Below the pieces are notes generated by a model. The model did not search any database and was not told where the DNA came from. It saw only the letters and a program-made list of their open reading frames with translations. This document shows, one piece after another, positions 10,106 to 19,200 of a DNA stretch of 42,460 nt. Source of the DNA: Methanobacteriota archaeon (lineage in GTDB: Archaea > Thermoplasmatota > Thermoplasmata > RBG-16-68-12 > JAFNFQ01); contig JAFNFQ010000065.1 in assembly GCA_017885655.1 (NCBI GenBank), positions 1-42,460 of the forward strand. The letters are read 5' to 3'. A program made the translations under genes and the position numbers. Every line of letters starts with the position of its first letter. Position 1 is the first letter of the stretch.

Positions 10106-12010
10106 CTACCTCACGCCTGCTTGCAGATCGATCCCAACCGCTTCCTTGACGCCGAACGGCCCTGGCGGGAGGATCCTTGTGACCTCCTCCACGGGCACCT
10201 CGAAGATGCGGGCCAAGCGGCCAGTCAACTTCTCCTTGGAGATGTCCCCGGGCTCCAGGATGGCGTAGCGGCGGGATTTGACGGTGACCGCGGACGGAGG
10301 ACCTGCCATCGCCTTCCTGTGTCCTTCATATTCGATTTCGCCTATGGCCACTCGGACCTGGAGATCCTTGAAGTGGTTCCTCTTCCCGCGGATGATGAAC
10401 GCCCCCTTGGGAACGTACTCGCCGCTCTCGGGCGTCTTGCTCACCTGTTCCGGGGTGACCCAGTAAGCTGACCCGGACGCGAGCTTGGACGACCACGCCT
10501 TGCTGTGGAGGAGGGCGAACTCGCATACCTCGCGCAGGGTCTGCTCACCCGCCTTCGCTCCATCCTTGACGACCACGCTCGGGGCGCCGTGAACCTCGGC
10601 GTGCGCGTACCTGTCCCCGTCTTTCAGGTGCTTCCTGACGAGGCTCTCGTTCGACCTCGCGTCCCTCCCGCCAATCACAAGGAAACCCTCCGATGAAATG
10701 AACCAGCGATAGGCCTCGAACCAGAACTGCTTGGTCGGCTTGATTTTCGGATGCGCGGCGGTCTTCTTCGCCTTCTTCACCGCCCGCTCCATCTCCTTCT
10801 TCGTCTCGGCCAAGGCGGCCCCGACCTTTGCGGACTGTTCCTGCGCCTTGCGGCGCTTCTCGTAGAGCAGCTGAGTGTTCCCGTTCACATCTTCCCGATA
10901 GTCGAGCTCGATTGAATCCTCCTCTCCTATCATCACCGTGATCGTGTGCATCTCGTGGTCGATCGACTTGACCCGAACGTTCTTGGGTTGTCGTCCCTCT
11001 CTCACCATCTTGAGTAGCTCTTCGAATTCCTGGAAGTGTTCAAAGAGGAAGAACGCAAGGAACTCGCACTTCACCTGTTCATCCTTGAGCGCCTTGATGC
11101 TCTCCTCTTGCTGCTGGATTCTTCTCTGGAAGCGCCCGGCGACGTCTTCTCCAGGTTCGACCTCCTTCACCTGCTCCTCGCCCTTGGCGGTATCGAGATA
11201 CTTGGAGAGCGCCTCGCTGCAGGTCGAGCACTGGATTCTTTCCTTGTCGGCGTAGACTTGCAGGTCGATCGGGACGGCATCAATCGCCTTGCCGTCTTGC
11301 ACTATGAGGGCAGGTCTTCGGTCCTCGGTCACCGCCACAACGAGGTTATTCAGGGCGGTGAAAAATCCGTCGAGCTGCTCCTCCGTCAGAATCGACGCCT
11401 TGGACTTCTTGTCGACTCCCGCCAGAAGGCACAGTTCCTCTGCGTAGAGGCCCCCCAGGTTGAACTCCGATGCGAGGGCTCTCGAAACCGCCCCCTTCCC
11501 CGCCTTGAGCTTCGCATGGAATTCCTCTCTATCGATGTCGAGCGGGTTGAGGCCCGGCGGCGGGAAGTCGTAATCTTGTCCAGGCTTAATCTGTCTGTTC
11601 CTGAGGACCTGAGCGCGCTGGCAAAGAACTGTCTTCCCGTCCTCGACTAGGACGAGGTTTCCCCCGCCAAAGAGTTCGACCACGAGCATGTATTTCTTCT
11701 CGGTTTCCAGGTCGAAGACGACGACGCGGTCGAATCCTCTCTGGGTGATGGCGGCGATTGTCGGATTGGAGATGTAGCGTCTCAGCGCCTGCGCAAATGG
11801 CGGGGGCGTCTCTGGCTTTTCCCGGGCCTCTTGGAGACACAGCCACTTCCCTGGCCTCAGGTAGACCTCCTGTTTCCCGCCGCCTAGCAGGTTAACCTTG
11901 AGATAGAAATTGTCATCGCTCTGGTAGATCTTGTCGATGTGACCGCCAACCAGGACTTGCATCTCTGCAACGATTGCGATGAGATCGAAACTGGACACCG
12001 CCTCTTTCAT
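10106..12010 (-). CDS. Rqc2/RqcH/NEMF (NFACT) family ribosome quality control protein
   Basis: MKEAVSSFDLIAIVAEMQVLVGGHIDKIYQ N-terminus, coiled-coil middle, NFACT-R region FWFEAYRWFISSEGFLVIGGRDARSNESLVRKHL; start at 12010 preferred. Confidence 0.93.
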   Translation of the reverse strand: MKEAVSSFDLIAIVAEMQVLVGGHIDKIYQSDDNFYLKVNLLGGGKQEVYLRPGKWLCLQEAREKPETPPPFAQALRRYISNPTIAAITQRGFDRVVVFDLETEKKYMLVVELFGGGNLVLVEDGKTVLCQRAQVLRNRQIKPGQDYDFPPPGLNPLDIDREEFHAKLKAGKGAVSRALASEFNLGGLYAEELCLLAGVDKKSKASILTEEQLDGFFTALNNLVVAVTEDRRPALIVQDGKAIDAVPIDLQVYADKERIQCSTCSEALSKYLDTAKGEEQVKEVEPGEDVAGRFQRRIQQQEESIKALKDEQVKCEFLAFFLFEHFQEFEELLKMVREGRQPKNVRVKSIDHEMHTITVMIGEEDSIELDYREDVNGNTQLLYEKRRKAQEQSAKVGAALAETKKEMERAVKKAKKTAAHPKIKPTKQFWFEAYRWFISSEGFLVIGGRDARSNESLVRKHLKDGDRYAHAEVHGAPSVVVKDGAKAGEQTLREVCEFALLHSKAWSSKLASGSAYWVTPEQVSKTPESGEYVPKGAFIIRGKRNHFKDLQVRVAIGEIEYEGHRKAMAGPPSAVTVKSRRYAILEPGDISKEKLTGRLARIFEVPVEEVTRILPPGPFGVKEAVGIDLQAGVR

Positions 12011-12106
12011 TGCTCGTGGAAACAATGCTGCCTTACTTAATCATGAGCCCCCGCCATGGTGGCTCGAAGCAACGTTTATTACGCCTCCTGGCTTAGCTCG
12101 CCAAAT

Positions 12107-12178
12107 GCCGCAGTGGCTTAGTGGTAGAGCGGCGCCTTGGTAAGGCGCAGGTCGAGGGTTCAATTCCCTTCTGCGGCT
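12107..12178 (+). tRNA. tRNA-Thr (anticodon GGT)
   Basis: Cloverleaf: acceptor GCCGCAG/CTGCGGC, anticodon stem GCGCC/GGCGC around TTGGTAA, T-loop GGTTCAATTCC; TATA-like TTTATTA about 30 nt upstream. Confidence 0.95.
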
Positions 12179-13162
12179 TCAGACTTGTATATCTAGTGTC
12201 GGTTTCGCTGCTTTCGCCCGCTTGGCGACGTTCCATGCAATGAAAAGGGTTGGCACTAGAGTGAAGAAGTAATCTAGAAACGCTTGGCCGCCCGCCTCAC
12301 CCATATAGATGAAGTACACCCGCAGACCGTTAATCAAGTCGAATCCGTAGCCAAGCTGGGCTCCGACTGCCGTTATCCACAACCATACGCCTAAGAAAGT
12401 GGAGAGCAGAGCGAACAGGATCATCATGATAATCATGGGGCCCGTGACTTTCTTGGCCCCCCACTGCATAGCCACGGCGACTATGAACCCGTTGACCAAG
12501 CCAACCAGATAGAAGATGTTGCCTGTGGCTAAACCGATCCCCGCCCAGATCGCCGCGCCCACCAGCGCCCCGAGCAATCCCATTGCGATTGCGAGACCCC
12601 ATCTCGGCTTGGTCGCGCGGTCGACTGCCGCCACTTGGGTGAACTGCTGCTGCAGCCTCGTGAGGTCGTCATCGCACATGTACACAGGGACGCTGTTCAC
12701 GAGGATCAGGCGATTGACGTCCCTGCCGCACTTCTCGCACTTGGACGGATATGAGGGTATGACTGGCTTCAGGGCTGTGGTGAACTTCCTGAAGGTATCG
12801 AGGATATCCTCCACTTTCGGCGTGCGAATCGCCGGCATCAGAATGTAGCTCACGATTCCGTACTGGGAATCGAGTCTGACCATCGCATGTTTCAATCCGA
12901 GGTTCTTCCACATTTCCTTGTTCGAGATGATTGCGTTCAGGGACTGCATGACCGTGCCGGGCGGCAGGACCAACGCCATCGAGATGTATTGAGTCTGCGA
13001 CAAGGTCGGCGTCCCTTGGATGCGGACGAGTAAATCGTTCCAGCGACCCCAGGCTGTGCCATCGTTCGATCTCAACCCAAGCTGCGCCCCCGCCTCGCGA
13101 GCGACTGCCTCCATGCCCAAGCTTATTCCCCGATGCGGGACGACTTGGAGAGTAGTTAACAC
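12179..13162 (-). CDS. Hypothetical membrane protein with Cys motif and C-terminal TM helices
   Basis: CEKCGRDV...YMCDDD partial zinc-ribbon-like motif followed by about five hydrophobic segments; start uncertain (GTG 13162 or ATG 13114). Confidence 0.75.
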   Translation of the reverse strand: MLTTLQVVPHRGISLGMEAVAREAGAQLGLRSNDGTAWGRWNDLLVRIQGTPTLSQTQYISMALVLPPGTVMQSLNAIISNKEMWKNLGLKHAMVRLDSQYGIVSYILMPAIRTPKVEDILDTFRKFTTALKPVIPSYPSKCEKCGRDVNRLILVNSVPVYMCDDDLTRLQQQFTQVAAVDRATKPRWGLAIAMGLLGALVGAAIWAGIGLATGNIFYLVGLVNGFIVAVAMQWGAKKVTGPMIIMMILFALLSTFLGVWLWITAVGAQLGYGFDLINGLRVYFIYMGEAGGQAFLDYFFTLVPTLFIAWNVAKRAKAAKPTLDIQV

Positions 13163-13505
13163 TTATGGAAGCTAATGATCGACGGGCAATCCTGTGATTG
13201 GTCTCCTGGAGGCGAACGGGGTCATGCTGTACGTTCCATTGGTCTTTTCAGGGTCCTTGCCCCAGAGGCGACGAAGCAGCGCCGATTGGCGGTTGCGAAC
13301 TCACACATCCCAAGCCCCTCGCCAAGGGGGGAGGTTTTTTTCTCTTTCCATTTTCATTGGAGGAAGCCCTCTGTTGACCCTTTCCTGCCGTGGGCAGGAC
13401 CAGTCTATCTGCAGGATTCCAGCAGACACGGAAGAGCGTCCATCAGCCGATTGGATTCCACCTCTCGACGATCCGCGTCCAATCCCGGATGACCCTCGCG
13501 CACCT

Positions 13506-14028
13506 TGAGAACACTCTGACACACCTCCAGCCGACTCAATCCAATATCAAACCGGTCTTGGCGGGGTGTGAGAACACCCTGACGCACCTCCAGCCGATCC
13601 AATCCCTTATCCAGCGGATTCGAACGGAGTCCCGGACGGTCGTCTGGAACCACCAGACAGTCTTCCGACAATGCCAGAAGGTCCGCTAGAACCATTAGAC
13701 GATCCGAAGCGAGTCCCAGACAATCCTCTGGAGGTGCCAGAGGGCCTTGACCCCCCTCCTCCAGCCCTCCGCTACCGCCAGACGGTCGTCTGGAATCCCC
13801 AGACGGTCTTCTGGAGGTCGCAGACGGTCCTCTGGAGGTCCCGAACGATCCTCTGGAGGTATCAGAGAGTCGTCTGGCGGTCGGTTCGGATCGTCCGGAC
13901 CCCCATTCGGACCTCTGGCGGTCCAAAACGGTCGTCTGGGACTGTGAGAGATCCTTCTGGAGGTCCCAGAGGATCGTCTGGAGGTCCCGGACAGTCGTCT
14001 GGAAGTAGGTTTTGGCTGTCTTCAGGTA
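13506..14028. repeat. Degenerate tandem 21-bp repeat array (about 25 units) in three blocks slipped by -1 nt
   Basis: Units such as ccagacggtcgtctggaatcc (13778), ccagacggtcttctggaggtc (13799), gcagacggtcctctggaggtc (13820); same 21-bp register traced from 13569 to 13737, then at 13778, then at 13924-14008. Confidence 0.85.
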
Positions 14029-14411
14029 GCCACGGACTGTGTGGAAGTCCGTGCAGGTCGTCTGAGAAGTGCCGCAAATCGTTCGGTTGCATGCTCCGAG
14101 AGTGTGGAGGCACGTGACGCCAATCCCGGAGTCCCTCCATCGGTCTGAGAGCGCTCCGCCATCCAGCCGATTCCTGCGGTTTCCATCCGCGAGACACCTC
14201 GCAATCTCCCCTGAGAACCTTCTTCGGATCTGAACTTGGCGATTGAGTACACAGACTTGACCCCATCTTCCATCGCGGCTATCATCCGTGCGACCTGCCC
14301 CTGCGTCAGCCTGGGCATGGGGGCTCATTGCGGTCTCTCCAAGAAAGTGATTTCGAGATTCGACGGGACGCCAATGATCGGTAGGCAATCCACCTTCGAT
14401 TGAACGGGTTC

Positions 14412-15011
14412 TCAGGCGCTCACGCTGCGGAATTCCTCACCGGACGCGGCTCTGGAAATGTGGTTGAACAGCAGATGGCCCAACTTGACAGCCTCGTCCA
14501 CCCGCTCATGGAATGTCGTGACCGCCGAAATTTCCAGCTGCCCGCCGCGGATTGTCGCGTCGAGCTGCACCTTCCCATCCCCGGTGATCCATGAGAGTCG
14601 AAGACCGTCAGGAGACTCGGTCAGCCCCTGCCAGCGAAGCGGACCAATCCAGCTGCCTTTCAGAACCGCAACTGCCTCACGGGCGTCCATATTCCCTGGC
14701 ATGTAGGTCTGCAAGATCGTGATGCCCGCGTGGTCCTCTGTCATGACATCCGAATCCAGGATTGTGAGGCCCTTCTGCGTGACGCGGTAACCCAGCTCGG
14801 TCTGCTCGACGAAGCCGTCGGCGGAAAGCCGCCGCAGCGCCCTCGAGAGCTGCTCGGAGTGGATACCCAGTCGCCTCTTGAGTCCTTGGAAACCCATCAT
14901 CGACGAGGGGTTCTGCGAGAGGAACGCGAGGACTTCCTTGTCGTGTTCGCGGAGGCCGATCTCCTGAGATAACGAGACGCCCGCATCTGTCATTTCGCGC
15001 TCAGAATTCAT
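14412..15011 (-). CDS. Winged-helix/HTH transcriptional regulator
   Basis: REHDKEVLAFLSQNPSSMMGFQGLKRRLGIHSEQLSRALRRLSADGFVEQTELGYRVTQKG reads as a wHTH with wing. Confidence 0.75.
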   Translation of the reverse strand: MNSEREMTDAGVSLSQEIGLREHDKEVLAFLSQNPSSMMGFQGLKRRLGIHSEQLSRALRRLSADGFVEQTELGYRVTQKGLTILDSDVMTEDHAGITILQTYMPGNMDAREAVAVLKGSWIGPLRWQGLTESPDGLRLSWITGDGKVQLDATIRGGQLEISAVTTFHERVDEAVKLGHLLFNHISRAASGEEFRSVSA

Positions 15012-15159
15012 CTGATAGAAAATAGGCAGGCGAGGTTTATGAACTCCTCGGGTTCCGACTCTTCGGAAGGGCAGGGTTTCCCGCCGTGCGTGTGACTAGG
15101 GTAACGAGTATCTAGTCAACAAAGCCCCGGCCCGCCATATCATCGTCGAGGCAATCACA

Positions 15160-16098
15160 ATGATGACTCAGTTTGAAGAGGCCTACACGAAGGCCGTTGA
15201 AAAGGCGTCGGCGAGCACAGTGAGCATAAGCAGCGCGAGTGCGTTTCACGGACCGCCTTGGACGCGGTACTGGCGGCGTGGAGTCGGTTCGGGCGTTGTG
15301 CTGGACAGCAAGGGGCACATCCTGACGAACTATCACGTCGTCGACAGGGCCGAGAGGATAATCGTGACGCTTGCGGATGGGAAGGTCCTCAGCGGCGCCG
15401 TGGTGGGCGGTGACGAGGAGACCGACATCGCTGTGGTGAAAGTCGAGGGCCTGAGCATCCCGCCCGCGGAATTCAAGGACGAGGACGGAGTGAAGGTCGG
15501 GCAGCCGATTCTGGCAATAGGCAACCCGCTCGGCATGCCTGGCGGACCGACGGTCACGTCGGGCATCGTGAGCTCGCTCACGAGGAGCCTGCAGATGTAC
15601 CCCGGCGGGGGGCTCAAGGTCATACAGACGGACGCGGCGGTGAACCCCGGGAGCAGTGGCGGTCCGCTCATCGACCTCGAAGGCAGGGTGCTCGGAATCA
15701 CAACCGCAGTGATGACGAACGCAGAGGGAATCGGGTTCGCGATACCGAGCAAGGTGGCCTTGGACATCGCGAAACAGATCATCGAGCACGGGCAGGTCAT
15801 CAGGCCATGGCTTGGAATCACTGGCTTCGATGCGAACAGCCGCCCCGCCTACTACTACGGGATGTGGGCGCCGAGCGGGGTGTTCATCGCAGACGTCGCG
15901 CCCGGAAGCCCGGCAGACAAGGCGGGCATACAGGTCGGGGACAACATCCTCGCCATGGACGGGAAACCTCTGGCGGGGCTGGGAGACCTCCTGGAAGGGC
16001 TTCGCGCGAGGAAGGTGGGCGACAAGGTCGAGCTCGATGCGGTGCGGCAGGGCAGGCAGGGCAAGGTCAGCGTGATTCTCGGCTCTCGCCCCTCATAG
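15160..16098 (+). CDS. HtrA/DegP-like trypsin-fold serine protease with PDZ domain
   Basis: Triad motifs TNYHVVD (His), DIAVVKVEG (Asp), NPGSSGGPL (Ser); PDZ ADVAPGSPADKAGIQVGDNILAMDGKPL. Confidence 0.95.
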   Translation: MMTQFEEAYTKAVEKASASTVSISSASAFHGPPWTRYWRRGVGSGVVLDSKGHILTNYHVVDRAERIIVTLADGKVLSGAVVGGDEETDIAVVKVEGLSIPPAEFKDEDGVKVGQPILAIGNPLGMPGGPTVTSGIVSSLTRSLQMYPGGGLKVIQTDAAVNPGSSGGPLIDLEGRVLGITTAVMTNAEGIGFAIPSKVALDIAKQIIEHGQVIRPWLGITGFDANSRPAYYYGMWAPSGVFIADVAPGSPADKAGIQVGDNILAMDGKPLAGLGDLLEGLRARKVGDKVELDAVRQGRQGKVSVILGSRPS

Positions 16099-16253
16099 GG
16101 TTGCGGCAGACTCCGATCGTCAAATCGGGTGCCGAACGATGATTGGTCCTGTCTGGTCCAGTACGTAGAAGCCTCAACATTCTTGCGTGATGTCTGCCCA
16201 ACCATCCGGATTGCCGGATGGCCATTTGATCCTGGGAGCGGAGCCCTCGCCGT

Positions 16254-19200
16254 TCAGTCTGTCGGCGGCGGTGGGAGCCCTATGTGCGATTGTGTCGGCT
16301 CCGCAGGAGGCGGTGGTGGGAGTCTGCGTGGCTGAGTCGTCTTCTGCTCCGGCTGCCTCCTCCTTCGTGCCAAGGCGACGATGACGAGCATGGACAACGA
16401 GGCGATTATCCCCGCAAGGAGGGCGTAGACGGTCCATGGCGGGACATTCTGCGTGGAGTCTGGATTGGCGCTCGCAAGACTGCGGACGCCGAAGCCCATC
16501 TGCTTCTCCGCCATATTGCCCGCCTTGTCGAAAGCTCTCAGGATGATCGTGTGGTTGCCGTTGACAAGAATGCGTTCCGCACTCGTGGCGATTCCCTGGT
16601 TCTCGAAGGAACCGCCGTCCACGCTCAACTCGACGCGGTCGAGGCCAGACATGTAGTCGCGTCCCCGCCACACGATATTCACATTGGAATCGTCGACATC
16701 GCCCATCGGGGAATCGATATCGATTATCGGTGCCGCGCAGTCCATCTTGATGGACGTGCTTTGTGTAGTCTCGATGTGTCCAGCAACGTCCTGCGAATAG
16801 TAATCGATGAAGTGCGTTCCATCGGCTGTTATCGCAAACGGGCCTACGTAGTTGGTCCATGAACCGCCGCCGATTCTGTACACGGTCCGACTTACGCCGC
16901 TCGTCGCATCCGCGGCGGCTATCGTATACGTCGCCGCACTGACATGCCAGTCGTTCTGCCCCATCGTCGAGTCCAGGCTGATCGTGCTTGCAGGGCCGAC
17001 GGTGTCGATCCCAATGGTGATTCTGTTGACGCTTTCGGTGTTACCTGCGTTGTCGGTCGAGTAATACTCGATGATGTTCGTCCTGTCGCCAGCGACGTCT
17101 ATTCCCGCCATGTACGATTGCCACAAGCCGCCATTGAAGCGGTAGTAGGTGCTCTTCACCCCGGTCGTCGCGTCGATCGCAGACAGGGTCACCACGGCGG
17201 GAGAGACGAACCATCCGTTCTGTCCGCTCGTCCCTGCAACCGCACTATCCGTTGTCGGCGGCAGACTGTCGACGGTGAACCCGATTGATTTCTCCGTGGA
17301 AAGTCCCGCCGCGTCAACTGCCCTGATGGTGATGCTGTGCAAACCCTCGGAAAGTCCGGAGAGCTGCTGCGACATCGCGCCCGGCAGTTGCACAGCGAAC
17401 GGAGACCCGTCGAGGCTGGTCTCGATGCGGTCGAGTCCGCTCACGATGTCCAAAGCGCTCCACGTGATGGTCACCGAGGCGGTGTTGAACACCGTGCCAT
17501 CTGTCTGGATGATCTGAAGTATCGGTGCATCGTGATCTATGCTGATTGTTGTGTTTGCCACGATCTCCCTGTTCCCCGACACATCCTCCGAGTAGTACTC
17601 AATCGTGTGCGCGCCGTCAGCGAGGATCATGAAGAAACCCGTGTAGAGCTGCCAGGCGCCCGAATCGAGCCTATACGCTGTCCAGCCAATCCCGCTGGTG
17701 TCATCGAATGCCGAAAAGGACAGACCGACATCTGACGTGTACCAGCCATTGTTACCCAGCGTTCCCGTGACCGATATGACGGTCGCGGGCGTCTCTTGGT
17801 CGACCCTGATTTCCACCGAGTCCGGGGCCCCCATGTTTCCTGCAACGTCTTGGGACTCGAACTCAATCACGTGCACGTCGTCCAAGTCGAACAGGCAGAG
17901 GTTGCCATACTGCCAACCGCCGCCATCGATCCTGTACCTCGTCCAGCTGACGCCGCTGTCGGCATCCGTGGCTATGAGGGAAACCGAGACCGGCGTCACG
18001 TACCATCCGCCCGCACCCATCGTGCCGCTCAGGTCCGCCGCGGTACCCGGACCCGCCGTGTCTATCTTCACGTTGGCGCGCTTTTCGACTTCCGTGTTCC
18101 CGACCAGGTCGACCGAGTAATAGTCAATGAAGTGCGGGCCATTCCCCGAAACCGCGAAGGGAGAGTTGTAGGTCGTCCACGCGCCACCGTCAACGCGGAA
18201 CCGGGTGTAGTCCACGCCGCTGCCGTTTTCGTCGGACGTGCTCAGGGTAATCGTCACTGCACTCACGTACCATCCAATGAAGCCCATGGTCCCGCTCACG
18301 AGGGCCATCGTGACCGGTGGGGTGGTGTCGATTATGATGCTGTCAACCCACCCGCAGTCGCCGCGCTCGCTCGTGCCCGCGCTCTTGATGTACTCCCACT
18401 TGAGCGTGTGCGGCCCCGTCGGTATCGAATAGTGCATCGGTTGCCAATCCAGGTCGCCGCTAATCGCGGCGTACTTCATTCCATCGATGCTGAATGACAG
18501 GAAATCCAAGCCGGTCTCCGAGGAGACCTTCCAGTTGAACCATATCTCCACCGGACCGATCACCGATGTCTGCATGTCCGAGACCTCGAGGTCCCCGATG
18601 TCGCCGCTCTGCATCGACGAGCCCCCCCGGTAGGAGTGGTGATCCACCGCCGTCCAGGTCGCGAGCGTGTTGGAGCTGAAAACCAGCCCCGCCATGTCGA
18701 GCGCTATGTCCGCTGGAATGCTGACGTAATGTCGCAAATGGTTTGTCACAATATTCGGCGTCTGCTTCGGGACATCCGGCGACTGTCCTGAAACCTGAGT
18801 CGGCTGCCCCGGCGTGTACCCGCCGTCGTAGGATTCCACTTTGAAGTCCGATATCACGCCGGCCGAGGAAGAAACCCCGATGCTGAGGAAAAAGTCAGTG
18901 TAGCCGGCATCATAGTCGGCCCTGAAATCGGTCATGTCGAGCGCCATGAACGTCGGGAACCTGTGGGCGTTCTCATGCGCGAAAACGGGAATCCTCGAGT
19001 CTTGCGGCGAGGTGAACGAACCGATGCCGACCTGGGGGTCGGCAGACCTTGTCGGTGCGGTGTTGAAGTGCCAGACGGCGAGGAGACTCGGGACGTAATC
19101 CGTCATGTCCACTATGTAGGTCAGATTGAGTACGCCTATCAGGCCCAGCTCCTTGAACGCGTCGTACGTCAGCCAGTAGAAGCCGCCGTCGCCCCAGCCC

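Noticed and set aside
9196-10149. 317-aa plus-strand ORF
   Set aside because: Antisense to htpX, charged low-complexity translation
12041-12065. Hairpin GAGCCCCC-GCCAT-GGTGGCTC between Rqc2 and tRNA-Thr
   Set aside because: Short and mismatched, in a divergent promoter region; no independent support for function
13506-14028. CRISPR array
   Set aside because: Units are contiguous and degenerate with no unique spacers; no cas genes in the window
13405-14388. 327-aa minus-strand ORF as an intact protein
   Set aside because: It crosses the repeat blocks in three different codon phases relative to the 21-bp unit, so openness is likely a by-product of a repeat that is open in several frames; kept only as repeat/pseudogene evidence
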